Virus record (IMG/VR): IMGVR_UViG_3300047409_000364
Coordinates: 1 to 64,000 of that record
Direction: 5' to 3' (one strand)
DNA length: 64,000 nt
DNA from: a virus
Every line of letters begins with the position of its first letter. The first letter of the stretch is position 1. Below the pieces are notes generated by a model, which had not been told where the DNA came from, did no database searches, and saw only the letters and a list, made by a program, of their open reading frames with translations. Below are positions 34,496-41,806 of this stretch, one piece after another. A program made the translations under genes and the position numbers.

Positions 34496-35080
34496 ATGGC
34501 TCAGAGAGCACGAGGAAAGAAGAAGTCTGCATCCAAGGGCAAGATCCCGAGCAGGGGCCGGGTGGCGACACTGCCGAAGCAATCGAAGAAGCGGCGCGGG
34601 CGGGGCGACAACAGCGGCGACCACGCACTGAGCAACGATGACGTCCTGTACCACGGCGCGCAGCTCGACGCGGCCCGCAACAAGATGAAGTCGATTACGG
34701 AGGAGCTTGACCAGGCCCGCGGCGTCTACCGCAGCCGGCGCAAGACCGCGAAGTCGGCGGGCTACAATCTCGCGGCCTACGACATCAACGTGAAACTCAA
34801 GACGCAGGACATGGGCCATATCCAGGTCGACTATGCTGATGCTGGCCGCTACCTGCGGCTCGAGGGGTCGCCCTTGGCTACCCAACTCAGCCTCTTCCAG
34901 AACATGGAAGCCCCGGCGCCCGAGGTCGACGCGCTGCTACAGGGGGAGGCGGCCGGGAAGAACGCCGAACCTGCCGAGAACAATCCCTTCCTGGCTGGCA
35001 GCGACAACTTCGCGAGGTGGGCCGAAGGCTGGGCGAGCGGACAGTTGGAAAACGCCAAGACTTTTTCTCAACAGCAATGA
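34496..35080 (+). CDS. Early protein with RMF-like C-terminal motif
   Basis: 194 aa with GGAGG before ATG. Very basic first 35 residues (RGKKKSASKGKIPSRGRVAT), a coiled coil (LDAARNKMKSITEELDQARG), then GHIQVDYADAGRYLRLEGSP, LATQLSLFQ. The C-terminus NPFLAGSDNFARWAEGWASG has the 'NPF..G.....W..GW' pattern of ribosome-modulation-factor-like segments. Found upstream of phage RuvC genes; function unknown. Overlaps ruvC by ATGA. Confidence 0.6.
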   Translation: MAQRARGKKKSASKGKIPSRGRVATLPKQSKKRRGRGDNSGDHALSNDDVLYHGAQLDAARNKMKSITEELDQARGVYRSRRKTAKSAGYNLAAYDINVKLKTQDMGHIQVDYADAGRYLRLEGSPLATQLSLFQNMEAPAPEVDALLQGEAAGKNAEPAENNPFLAGSDNFARWAEGWASGQLENAKTFSQQQ

Positions 35081-35598
35081 CGTCGCTCTTGGCGATCGAC
35101 GCGAGCAAGGCCGTAGGAGTCGCGTTCTTCGCCTCACCTACGGCCAAGCCGCAATGCCAGACGTGGCATGGTCGCGGGTCTTGGGATTCGGATGAAATGG
35201 GGTCGTTCTTTTCCGAGTTCGAAAGCTGGCTGATCGACCTGCTGCGCGTAATGCGGCCACAGATATTGGCATTTGAATCGCCCCTCCTATTGCCGCGGCA
35301 GAAGGGGCGCGGCACCGATGAGCAACAGGTGCGGCGCCTGATTGGGATGGCGACGATCGCTGAGAAGGTGGCCTATCAGACGGTAATTCGATGCTGGGAG
35401 GTCAATGTGCAGGACGTGAAGTCACACGCCGGGGTGCCGGGGCGTCGACCCGAGGGAATGACCAAGGGCCAGTACAAGGATCTTATGACGATCGCGATGA
35501 CGGCGCTCGGCTATGAATGCGCCGATTCGCATCAAAGTGACGCGGCGTGCGTTGCGCGCGTGGTCTATGACCAGTTGGGGGAGCTGAATGCCGACTGA
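35077..35598 (+). CDS. RuvC-like Holliday junction resolvase
   Basis: 173 aa from ATG 35077 (ATGA overlap). Acidic motifs in order: LLAIDASKAVGVAFF (first Asp), PQILAFESPLLLP (Glu), VNVQDVKSHAG, and SHQSDAACVARVVYDQL (C-terminal Asp pair), the RNase H-fold layout of phage RuvC-type resolvases. It would resolve branched DNA from Bet-mediated recombination before packaging. Confidence 0.8.
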   Translation: MTSLLAIDASKAVGVAFFASPTAKPQCQTWHGRGSWDSDEMGSFFSEFESWLIDLLRVMRPQILAFESPLLLPRQKGRGTDEQQVRRLIGMATIAEKVAYQTVIRCWEVNVQDVKSHAGVPGRRPEGMTKGQYKDLMTIAMTALGYECADSHQSDAACVARVVYDQLGELNAD

Positions 35599-35770
35599 GC
35601 GCAGCCCGCATGGTAAGCGCTTGGACGAGCGGCGTATCCAGGCGATCAAGCGCGCGTGGCTGACGGGGGATGCGTCGACGACCGAGATCGCGGCCAGCTT
35701 CGGCACATCGCGCGGGGCTATCCTGCGGCTTGCGAAGGAGCAGGGGTGGCCGCCGAGGTCATCCCCGTGA
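35588..35770 (+). CDS. Small HTH protein (GcrA/transposase-type helix-turn-helix)
   Basis: 60 aa. RLDERRIQAIKRAWLTGDAS followed by TTEIAASFGTSRGAILRLAK is a single resolvase/GcrA-like HTH. No other domain. Overlaps ruvC by 11 bases and the putative next gene by GTGA. Likely DNA-binding regulator. Confidence 0.65.
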   Translation: MPTERSPHGKRLDERRIQAIKRAWLTGDASTTEIAASFGTSRGAILRLAKEQGWPPRSSP

Positions 35771-36147
35771 TTCAGTTGCAGAGCGGCGGCGGCAGGCGTA
35801 TCGTCCACAAATGCCAACGCCCCCGGCAAAGGGGGCGCTGGACTGGTCCGAAGGGTGGCACCCCGATGGACCGGATGGCTGATGTAGCAGCCAATTGGGT
35901 AACGATTAAATTACCCGTTTGGTTTCCCTTCGTCCATCTGCACTTTCGGTGCCACGTACTGAGTGCCGGGAGACTTTCCGGGTGCAGCGTTTACGCTTCT
36001 CCCCGGTTTCCGGCCCTGCGACACGGGCGGCGTAATGGGTTCGATTGGCTTGCAAGCGCCCGCAGTAGGCATTCAGTAGTGAGTAACCGGCTTGTGGGTG
36101 AAACGGACCCATACGCCGGAAATCTTTCATGTCTTTCAGAGTCTTAG
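35767..36147 (+). CDS. Putative protein after the small HTH gene
   Basis: 126 aa from GTG 35767, which overlaps the preceding TGA (GTGA) as elsewhere in this operon. The frame stays open and reads protein-like: GPKGGTPMDRMADVAANWVT, FPFVHLHFRCHVLSAGRLSG, LVGETDPYAGN. Base composition is lower in GC than in its neighbours. It contains a 7-bp GC hairpin (CGCCCCC/GGGGGCG, 35818-35837) with no T-run. Alternatively this is a non-coding 430-base interval. An antisense frame (35906-36154) is less convincing. Confidence 0.45.
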   Translation: MIQLQSGGGRRIVHKCQRPRQRGRWTGPKGGTPMDRMADVAANWVTIKLPVWFPFVHLHFRCHVLSAGRLSGCSVYASPRFPALRHGRRNGFDWLASARSRHSVVSNRLVGETDPYAGNLSCLSES

Positions 36148-36199
36148 CTTTCAAGAGTCCTTTGAACGATCATCACTGAAGCCGCGCGAGGGAAGGGCG

Positions 36200-36697
36200 A
36201 TGATTAAGCCGCACGAAATCAGCAACAAGGCCGCCGCTCAGTTGGAGAGGCAGCACCGCACGCGGATGAAGAAAATGCGCGGCACCAACCTGGTCGGCGG
36301 GAAGAAGTTCGGACAGTTGGGGCGCGTCGGAAAGGGGTCCAAGGTGCGTGTGCTGGCGGGGGAAGCGCTGGAAGCGCGCAAAGCCGAGATCGAGGCTCGG
36401 GCGAGGTCCGAGGGCGCGGCTGGTCCGGCCCATCTACATGACGTGATAACAGCGAAGCTGAAGCGCCAGAAGGCCAAGGAAACGAAGGATCTCCGCGAGC
36501 GCGTTTTGGGCAAGCCGATATGGCCCAGCGGCAAGAGGGCGAAAAAGCGCACCATTGCTGAGCGGCCGCCCGTCGCGCCGTTGCGCAAATGCGAGTCCCA
36601 GTCCGAGGACGTCTGCCGGGCGCTCGTCTGTCCGCGCCATCGTGGCCGGCTAGCCTATTGTCCGTGGGCACGAAACGGACACGTTAACCACCACTGA
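36200..36697 (+). CDS. Very basic early protein
   Basis: 165 aa from ATG 36200 with GAGGGAAGGGCG upstream. Lys/Arg-rich throughout (KAAAQLERQHRTRMKKMRGT; AKLKRQKAKETKDLRERVLG) with three Cys near the C-terminus in a DVCRALVCPRHRGRLAYCP stretch that could hold a metal. May bind nucleic acid. No family recognised. Confidence 0.55.
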   Translation: MIKPHEISNKAAAQLERQHRTRMKKMRGTNLVGGKKFGQLGRVGKGSKVRVLAGEALEARKAEIEARARSEGAAGPAHLHDVITAKLKRQKAKETKDLRERVLGKPIWPSGKRAKKRTIAERPPVAPLRKCESQSEDVCRALVCPRHRGRLAYCPWARNGHVNHH

Positions 36698-36711
36698 TAC
36701 CGCGAGGGCAA

Positions 36712-36879
36712 ATGGCGAATCGCAATCGAGCAGGAACGGCGCGGGCGAAAGAGCGAATCGCGCGGCTGAAAGCGCAGGGGCGTGGCCAATTTCTGAAGCC
36801 GGTTTTGTGGGATGGCGAGGCCAAGCCTAAGCGACGCCCGCGTTTCCGGCTGCGGTTTCTGCCGGGCAAGCACGCATGA
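36712..36879 (+). CDS. Small highly basic protein
   Basis: 55 aa, Arg/Lys-rich (MANRNRAGTARAKERIARLK; PKRRPRFRLRFLPGKHA). GAGGG precedes the ATG and the stop overlaps the next start (ATGA), supporting a real gene. Possibly DNA- or RNA-binding. Confidence 0.55.
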   Translation: MANRNRAGTARAKERIARLKAQGRGQFLKPVLWDGEAKPKRRPRFRLRFLPGKHA

Positions 36880-37226
36880 TCGAGCGGCGACTGAGCGCGA
36901 GCGTTAGGGCCGCGAGAGAGGCCCGCAAGGCAGCGGCAAAAATCGACGGTCGGGAAGATTATTTTGTCGCCTATTACCGTCATCGCCGCGATAGCGGCGG
37001 CGTTCAGCACACGCATTTAGTGCAGATACCGGAGGTGTCGCAGGAATCCGTGAAAGAGCTTTTCAAGACGATTACGTCTTGGGGGCAACCTCATCGGGTG
37101 CTGGTGGTGTGCGATAGTGAAAAGCAATGTCGGCTGGCAGCGAGATTGGCGGATAAGTTTCTCCCCGACTATGAAAGCATTTCGGAAGAGCGGGCCATGG
37201 ACGGTGGCTGGGGGCCGGTATCGTGA
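36876..37226 (+). CDS. Early protein of unknown function
   Basis: 116 aa. N-terminal basic helix (ERRLSASVRAAREARKAAAK), then KIDGREDYFVAYYRHRRDSG, PEVSQESVKELFKTITSWGQ, RVLVVCDSEKQCRLAARLAD. The VLVVCDSEKQ stretch is a hydrophobic strand. Overlaps both neighbours by 4 bases. Confidence 0.6.
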   Translation: MIERRLSASVRAAREARKAAAKIDGREDYFVAYYRHRRDSGGVQHTHLVQIPEVSQESVKELFKTITSWGQPHRVLVVCDSEKQCRLAARLADKFLPDYESISEERAMDGGWGPVS

Positions 37227-37648
37227 GCGACGTTCCGAGCCTGTTTCAAGATGGCGAGCTTGCGCCGCATCCGTCCAAGCAGGTGCAAGATGCCCTGGAA
37301 GCCTGGAATATGGCGGCGGCGGCCCACGGCTGGCCGCTGGCGCGAATCCTTGGTCCGTCGAGGGTGAAGGGCTTGAAACGGGCAATCGCGCTCAGCGGCG
37401 GCCTAATAGGCTGGAAGGCGGCCTTGGCAAAGGCGGGCGAGTCGTCGTTCTTGACGGGCAAGACCGGCCGAAATGGGGACCATGCGAATTGGCGCCCGGA
37501 CCTGGAGTTCTTTTGCAGCGAGAAGAAGCTGACCAAGATCTTAGAGGGCGGGTTCGACAATGCTGCGCCGGCTGCCGCCCGCGAATCCTGGCGCGAGAAG
37601 CAGGCCCGCGAGGCAAGAGAGGCCGTCGAGCGGGCGTTGCCGAAATGA
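37223..37648 (+). CDS. Replication-associated protein (primosomal C-terminal-like domain)
   Basis: 141 aa. The C-terminal segment HANWRPDLEFFCSEKKLTKI, LEGGFDN is the conserved 'W.pdf.w.......KilEG.Yd' motif found at the end of many phage replisome organisers, and SSFLTG fits the same module. The N-terminal part (VQDALEAWNMAAAAHGWPLA; RVKGLKRAI) is helical. Probably delivers helicase or marks the replication origin, but the usual winged-helix domain is absent. Confidence 0.65.
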   Translation: MSDVPSLFQDGELAPHPSKQVQDALEAWNMAAAAHGWPLARILGPSRVKGLKRAIALSGGLIGWKAALAKAGESSFLTGKTGRNGDHANWRPDLEFFCSEKKLTKILEGGFDNAAPAAARESWREKQAREAREAVERALPK

Positions 37649-37845
37649 CCGGGTGGACGCTGACATGCCGTGGTGTCGATTGGGTGTGTCCCACTGAGCA
37701 GGATGCGCTCGGCGTTCTCTGCTACCTGCGCGATTACGGACGGGAACCGCTCGGCAAGATCACGGTGAACCCGTTGCCTTCCGAGACGATGGCGGGGCTG
37801 CTGGCCAAGCTGCCCAATCAACAGGAACAGGGATCGCTTCTATGA
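37645..37845 (+). CDS. Small protein between replication genes
   Basis: 66 aa from ATG 37645 (ATGA overlap). WTLTCRGVDWVCPTEQDALG, VLCYLRDYGREPLGKITVNP. Two Cys. No recognised domain; translationally coupled to the replication-associated genes on both sides. Confidence 0.55.
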   Translation: MTGWTLTCRGVDWVCPTEQDALGVLCYLRDYGREPLGKITVNPLPSETMAGLLAKLPNQQEQGSLL

Positions 37846-38567
37846 ACGTGCGCGAACTGCTGATAGCGATGACGGGCGGATTCAAGGGCTTCGACGCGCC
37901 GGCCGTGACGGCGATGGCCGACGTCTTCAAAAGAAAACTCGAGCGCTACGAGGGGCCGGAACTCGCCAACGCCTGGGTCGAAGTGGCGGCTTCGTTCAAG
38001 GCCACTGGCAACAAGCCCTATCCTCTGCCGGCAGATTTCGAGGACGTGCTGCCGCGTGCAGCCAAGATGCCGAAGGGCAGCGGCCCGGTGCTGGACTTCA
38101 AGGCGCGCGGCGAGCGAAAAAGTGCATTAATGGAGGAGTGGCGGGCGAGCCAACGGCCCGAGATCGCCAATATGCTAGGGCCGCGCGTGGCGTTCTGGTG
38201 CGAGGCAGAAGTGCGGGACCGGGCGGGGCTGCTGGCCTGGAAGTCGGACGCGCCCACGACGATCCGGCTGGGCGACAAAGACATCAAAAAGATATTCGAG
38301 TCGGTGGTGAGCCGAGACCGGATGGATGCCTTCGGGCCTGCGGTGCTGGATAAGCCGGCCTATGGCGAGGTCGCCCGCGAGCAAATGGAAAAGTGCAGAA
38401 CGATAGTCGCGCGGGGCGGGTATTCGCGGGAGGAGATCGCGGAGCCTGTCGAGGGACGCCGTCCGGCGCACAAGGGGCCGACCGTGGATCTTCGCGAGGA
38501 TGAGTTCACAGAAACGCCGCCGCCCTGGTTGGACGACGGCGCGCCGCCTGCGGAGGATTACAGCTAG
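37842..38567 (+). CDS. Probable replication-module protein
   Basis: 241 aa. N-terminal region VRELLIAMTGGFKGFDAPAV, VFKRKLERYEGPELANAWVE, FKATGNKPYPLPADFEDVLP resembles the N-terminal domain seen in phage helicase-loader-type proteins, where a fixed number of helices ends in a 'P.P..F' segment. The C-terminal half is charged. Placed last in the rightward early operon; its stop overlaps the convergent gene by 4 bases. Confidence 0.55.
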   Translation: MNVRELLIAMTGGFKGFDAPAVTAMADVFKRKLERYEGPELANAWVEVAASFKATGNKPYPLPADFEDVLPRAAKMPKGSGPVLDFKARGERKSALMEEWRASQRPEIANMLGPRVAFWCEAEVRDRAGLLAWKSDAPTTIRLGDKDIKKIFESVVSRDRMDAFGPAVLDKPAYGEVAREQMEKCRTIVARGGYSREEIAEPVEGRRPAHKGPTVDLREDEFTETPPPWLDDGAPPAEDYS

Positions 38568-38740
38568 GCCGGGGTAACGCTCGCCATATGCCAGTCGATA
38601 TTGCGCTCTGGTGGAAACAGGCGCTTGGCGAGGGCTTTTGCTGCATGTAGGGATGATGCTTCGATGATCTTAGTATCAGCGAGCATTTCACGTAGGACGG
38701 GCGAGCGTGTGACGGGCTCAAATCTGACGGCGAACCGCAT
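38564..38740 (-). CDS. Small protein ending the leftward ATPase operon
   Basis: 58 aa: MRFAVRFEPVTRSPVLREML, ADTKIIEASSLHAAKALAKR, then LFPPERNIDWHMASV. The strand-helix arrangement is plausible for a compact fold. It shares 4 bases with the end of the convergent replication gene, and its start is 4 bases from the upstream stop. Confidence 0.55.
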   Translation of the reverse strand: MRFAVRFEPVTRSPVLREMLADTKIIEASSLHAAKALAKRLFPPERNIDWHMASVTPA

Positions 38741-38743
38741 GGG

Positions 38744-39022
38744 TCACTCCACGATGATAGCGCAGCCGAACGGCCGCGCGGGGTCGATTTCGAGCTGGCC
38801 TATGATGAGGTCGGCCAGAACGTCGAGCGCGTGCGGTGTGGCGATGAGCTGCGGCGCGGCGTGCTTGGCGATTTCCAGGGCGGCGGTTGCCAATTCTGCG
38901 GTAGGCCAATCTTCCAGGGTGATCCTGCGACCATCGGGCAACCATCCTATCGCACGATGAATCGTGAGGCGGTCGGCTTCGTACTGCTCGGCGCTGACGT
39001 TGGGGAGTAAGGGGTCGGTCAT
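38744..39022 (-). CDS. Small helical protein
   Basis: 92 aa. IHRAIGWLPDGRRITLEDWP, TAELATAALEIAKHAAPQLI, DVLADLIIGQLEIDP and a final strand FGCAIIVE. Compact, probably globular. ATGA-type overlap with the upstream gene. Unknown. Confidence 0.55.
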   Translation of the reverse strand: MTDPLLPNVSAEQYEADRLTIHRAIGWLPDGRRITLEDWPTAELATAALEIAKHAAPQLIATPHALDVLADLIIGQLEIDPARPFGCAIIVE

Positions 39023-39243
39023 GGTTTGCCTTTCTGCGGTTGGTCGAACAAGTCTGCGGTCGTTTTGCCTTTGCGCAGGCCGGAGAACATATCCGGCGTG
39101 AGCGGGCAGGCGGCGCGCGAAAGGTGCGTGCCTAGCTTGCCCTGGGTGGCGCGTTCGCGGGCGTGGAAGTCGGCTAGGGTCTCGCCCATTAGTCGCCGCT
39201 CGCTATCCAAGCGGCGGCGGTCGCGGTTGCGGTCGTAGGTCAC
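39019..39243 (-). CDS. Small basic protein
   Basis: 74 aa, strongly charged N-terminus (MTYDRNRDRRRLDSERRLMG) and C-terminal GLRKGKTTADLFDQPQKGKP. Overlaps its neighbours by 4 bases each. No recognised domain. Confidence 0.55.
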   Translation of the reverse strand: MTYDRNRDRRRLDSERRLMGETLADFHARERATQGKLGTHLSRAACPLTPDMFSGLRKGKTTADLFDQPQKGKP

Positions 39244-39587
39244 AGAAGATTCTCCATTTCCTCGGTGAGGTTGCCGTCGTCGTCGAATACTGGCACGGGC
39301 TCAAAGTCTCGGTCGTCGATTCGCTCCGCATAGAGCGGCCAAGGTCGGCGAGAATTAAGGGGGCGCGTCAGAAGGTATCGCGCCGCTCCGGCAATTAGCG
39401 TGAGGTTGGCAACGTAAATGCTGCCATCCTCGTCGCGCTGTTCAATATCGAAGTGCTCTACGTCCTCTTGTGAGAAGCGGGCCGCGCGTGTCCCTGCCGT
39501 TTCCATGGCGATGTAAAGTGCGCCATAGCATTTTAGCAGGGACGCCTCGTTGAAAAGATCGCGGGGGATGACACGTTGGTATGTCAC
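39240..39587 (-). CDS. Small protein of the ATPase operon
   Basis: 115 aa. RVIPRDLFNEASLLKCYGAL, FDIEQRDEDGSIYVANLTLI, RRPWPLYAERIDDRDFEPVP and an acidic end. The mixture of strands and helices suggests a globular fold; the order 'Y......f.Ifn....pw......' is familiar from small phage/plasmid proteins but not assigned. Confidence 0.6.
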   Translation of the reverse strand: MTYQRVIPRDLFNEASLLKCYGALYIAMETAGTRAARFSQEDVEHFDIEQRDEDGSIYVANLTLIAGAARYLLTRPLNSRRPWPLYAERIDDRDFEPVPVFDDDGNLTEEMENLL

Positions 39588-39877
39588 GGCCGCACCGTCG
39601 CCGTGCTAATGTTGATATTCGGGTCATAGCCGCCAACCTTGGCAAGCTCCAAGTCGGCGGCCATGCGGGTGAGCTGCTGGGCGTTGTACTCGAACATGGT
39701 GGGATCGCCTCCGCTCTGCTTCATAAGCCGCGCGGTCAGCCGGTAGAGGTCGGCCAGGGCTGCGGCGTTTTCGGCCGTGGGATGCTCCTGGAGTTCGGCA
39801 ATGCCGGACTCCGAAGTGACGACCAAGGCCGCGATGATCGCCAACAGGTCGGCGCGGTCGATGATGATGCCGCTCAT
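39584..39877 (-). CDS. Small helical protein
   Basis: 97 aa. IIIDRADLLAIIAALVVTSE, ELQEHPTAENAAALADLYRL, TARLMKQSGGDPTMFEYNAQ. Helical, acidic. Overlapping operon member. Unknown. Confidence 0.55.
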   Translation of the reverse strand: MSGIIIDRADLLAIIAALVVTSESGIAELQEHPTAENAAALADLYRLTARLMKQSGGDPTMFEYNAQQLTRMAADLELAKVGGYDPNINISTATVRP

Positions 39878-40083
39878 GGCCGCGCCTCCGTGTGATAGTG
39901 GCGTTGCGCTGCTTCAAGCACACAATCCACGTCAAGCCCGTGGTATTGTGCATAGTGCAGCAAGTCGGCCATTAGATCGGTGATGGTGTCGGCGTCGATT
40001 ACGCCGGGGCCGCGAAAGGCCACTAATGCGCGGCGAGCCATTGCCCGATATTTGGCAAGGTCGGCCAAGGTTGTGTCGCTCAT
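39874..40083 (-). CDS. Small helical protein
   Basis: 69 aa from ATG 40083. DLAKYRAMARRALVAFRGPG, VIDADTITDLMADLLHYAQY, HGLDVDCVLEAAQRHYHTEA. The sequence 'I..LmaDLLHyA...g.d.d..L..A..Hy' is a common pattern of small phage proteins; function not known. Confidence 0.6.
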   Translation of the reverse strand: MSDTTLADLAKYRAMARRALVAFRGPGVIDADTITDLMADLLHYAQYHGLDVDCVLEAAQRHYHTEARP

Positions 40084-40649
40084 GACTCTCCCCCTGTGAT
40101 GCCTGCGGCCTCGGCCTGGGCGATGGCGGTTGCGATAGCGTCCCAAGTGTTGATCCCATCGGCGGGACCGCGTGCGAGCCATGGCGCTGCCTGCGGGCAA
40201 CCCTGCACCTGTCGCAGCGCGGCCAGCATGGCGCGGGCTGCGTCTGCGGTGGCGGGCGCGTTGGCGATTAGCGCCGCGTTGCCTGCAATCTTGCCCGACC
40301 ACTTGTCGAGGGCCGCGAGGGCGGCGCGTAGCTCGTCGCGCTCGTCAATGGCGCAATCCAAGGGGTCGCGGTGTGCGGTCGGGATGGTGAGTCCGTTCCT
40401 GTCCCAGAGATTGCCGCGCTGCTCGCAGTCCTCGGCTGCCTCGCGCGTGCCACAAGGCGCAATCTTGCTGATGAACGATTCGCCGCTGTCGTCGTAGGTG
40501 CGCTGGCTGTCGTAGTCGGCTTCCTCGTAGGCGAGCTTGCACGCTTCCTCTAGGGTCGGCGCGCTTACGGCCACGTCCACCCACGCGGTATTGTGCCATT
40601 CGATGCGTGCAACAAAGTGCTTTAGCTTCTGCTTGGTTTCGGTCGTCAT
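40080..40649 (-). CDS. Early-operon protein with mixed domains
   Basis: 189 aa from ATG 40649, preceded by the operon's recurring AAACGAAAGGGACAGACA leader. N-terminal part KHFVARIEWHNTAWVDVAVS, APTLEEACKLAYEEADYDSQ looks like a small strand-helix domain. The C-terminal part (ALAALDKWSGKIAGNAALIA; ADAARAMLAALRQVQGCPQA) is helical. No family recognised. Confidence 0.55.
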   Translation of the reverse strand: MTTETKQKLKHFVARIEWHNTAWVDVAVSAPTLEEACKLAYEEADYDSQRTYDDSGESFISKIAPCGTREAAEDCEQRGNLWDRNGLTIPTAHRDPLDCAIDERDELRAALAALDKWSGKIAGNAALIANAPATADAARAMLAALRQVQGCPQAAPWLARGPADGINTWDAIATAIAQAEAAGITGGES

Positions 40650-40671
40650 TGTCTGTCCCTTTCGTTTGTTT

Positions 40672-40728
40672 TTACGCTTGGTACTCAATGCAGCGCGCTC
40701 GTGGGGAGTGCGCTGTTAGGAGTGCCAT
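40672..40728 (-). CDS. Possible 18-aa leader peptide
   Basis: MALLTAHSPRARCIEYQA, preceded by AAAGAAAGGGACCGCC, which matches the ribosome-binding leader of the other genes in this operon. Very short, so coding is uncertain; it fills an otherwise unexplained 96-base gap. Confidence 0.3.
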   Translation of the reverse strand: MALLTAHSPRARCIEYQA

Positions 40729-40745
40729 GGCGGTCCCTTTCTTTG

Positions 40746-40997
40746 TTAGGCGATGCGGTTAAAGGTGGTTTCGCCGTCGTCGATAGCGGCGGGGTTGGTT
40801 TCGCCGCGCTCGGTCTCGGCCACAAAGGCGCGGCGTTCCTCGGCGTCGGCCAGGGGATCGTCGGGGCAATCAAGTGCCATGATCGCGCGGGCCTTTTCGA
40901 TTAGGCTCCGTAGCGTTTCCTCGTAGTCGGATGCTTCGGGGTCCATTGCGGCAATGTCGCGGACCATCATAAAACTCTGAATCTCTTGCTCTTCCAT
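40746..40997 (-). CDS. Small acidic protein
   Basis: 83 aa, acidic. MEEQEIQSFMMVRDIAAMDP, EASDYEETLRSLIEKARAIM, ADAEERRAFVAETERGETNP. AACGAAAGGGAACCGACAC precedes the ATG. Lies directly downstream (in transcript order) of intergenic element A. Confidence 0.6.
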   Translation of the reverse strand: MEEQEIQSFMMVRDIAAMDPEASDYEETLRSLIEKARAIMALDCPDDPLADAEERRAFVAETERGETNPAAIDDGETTFNRIA

Positions 40998-41070
40998 GTG
41001 TCGGTTCCCTTTCGTTGTGATGCTCTAGCGCATCGCACTAGACCGGCCGGAGTCGGTCTAGGTCGCTGGG
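40998..41070 (-). ncRNA. Structured intergenic element, copy A
   Basis: Whole gap between a stop and the next start. In transcript (minus) order: CAGCGACC, hairpin 2 (41061-41038, stem CTAGACCG/CGGTCTAG), GTGC, hairpin 1 (41034-41019, stem GATGC/GCATC), then CAACGAAAGGGA and the start codon. Same order as copies B, C and D. Best read as a repeated mRNA leader or processing element; function unknown. Confidence 0.6.
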
Positions 41071-41187
41071 CTAGAGTCGGATCGGCTCTCGGTTGACCAC
41101 GGTATAGACGCGCGACAGGTCGATGCGGGTTAGCTGGTAATGCGCTACCAGCGAGAGAGCGCGCCAAATGTAAGTATTGATCGTCAT
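41071..41187 (-). CDS. 38-aa protein
   Basis: MTINTYIWRALSLVAHYQLT, RIDLSRVYTVVNREPIRL. AAAGGAT precedes the ATG. Its stop codon abuts element A. Strand-forming sequence without a clear membrane span. Small, but its context (RBS, tight spacing) supports translation. Confidence 0.5.
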   Translation of the reverse strand: MTINTYIWRALSLVAHYQLTRIDLSRVYTVVNREPIRL

Positions 41188-41191
41188 GGGC

Positions 41192-41536
41192 CTATCCTTT
41201 GTGAGTGTGCCAAGTCTGGCCGTTGTCGTGGCTGTGATGGCCGTGGGCTACGGCCTGCCGGTTGACGCTGCGGCCGCTCAATGCCTCGGCCGCTGCGATC
41301 TTCGCTTTTGCCAGGGCTGAGCCGGTGGCCATGACGCGGCGATACATGCAAGCGTCGGTGACTCCGTCGCGCTCCTGGTCCGTGAGACCAACAAAGGCGA
41401 CTCCGCCCGTGGGGCCGATATTGACCCGCACGCGGTTGGTGGCGAGTCCCTGGGCCAGGGTGGCAACGGCGCGGCGGATTTCTTCGGCGCGCTGTTGGAT
41501 CGTCTGGCGGGGTTTTAGCTTCGTGTCGCAGGGCAT
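41192..41536 (-). CDS. Small protein with His-rich tail
   Basis: 114 aa from ATG 41536 (GGAGGC upstream). PCDTKLKPRQTIQQRAEEIR, RAVATLAQGLATNRVRVNIG, GVAFVGLTDQERDGVTDACM, then a tail with AHGHHSHDNGQTWHTHKG. The His cluster may bind metal. In this position the body resembles many 'dN...R..vt..cmYR.vma' type phage proteins; not assigned. Confidence 0.6.
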   Translation of the reverse strand: MPCDTKLKPRQTIQQRAEEIRRAVATLAQGLATNRVRVNIGPTGGVAFVGLTDQERDGVTDACMYRRVMATGSALAKAKIAAAEALSGRSVNRQAVAHGHHSHDNGQTWHTHKG

Positions 41537-41538
41537 GG

Positions 41539-41730
41539 CTAAGCCTCCTGGGTGAAGTGAGCCGGGAGGAGATAGGCGGCGTCCCAACGCTGGCAGGCGC
41601 GGCGCATGGCCGTGCGGAAGCCGTGGCGATAGGCGGCCCGTTGTGACCGGCTCATGCGGGCGGACTGGTCCGGCCGTCCGGCGCGGCAGTCGCGCGCGCC
41701 GTGGGTGTAGGGGTCGAGATAATGAGACAT
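41539..41730 (-). CDS. Small basic protein
   Basis: 63 aa from ATG 41730 (AAAGGACCGCCA upstream). SHYLDPYTHGARDCRAGRPD, then RAAYRHGFRTAMRRACQRWD. Basic, with two Cys. Immediately downstream of element B in the transcript. Confidence 0.55.
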   Translation of the reverse strand: MSHYLDPYTHGARDCRAGRPDQSARMSRSQRAAYRHGFRTAMRRACQRWDAAYLLPAHFTQEA

Positions 41731-41806
41731 TGGCGGTCCTTTCGGTTGGATGCGGGAGCGCATCGCACTAGCGCCAGGGTGAACCGGCGCTAGGTCGCTG
41801 CGTTGC
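41731..41806 (-). ncRNA. Structured intergenic element, copy B
   Basis: Between the 261-aa gene's stop and the 63-aa gene's start. Hairpin 2 at 41768-41793 (stem CTAGCGCC/GGCGCTAG); hairpin 1 at 41749-41764 (GATGCG, 4-base loop, CGCATC). Flanked by CAGCGACC and CAACCGAAAGGA in transcript order. Stem sequences differ from copies A, C and D but stay complementary. Confidence 0.6.

Noticed and set aside
35906-36154. 82-codon antisense frame
   Set aside because: No ribosome-binding site, opposite to the operon, and highly basic translation without pattern; the + frame is somewhat better.
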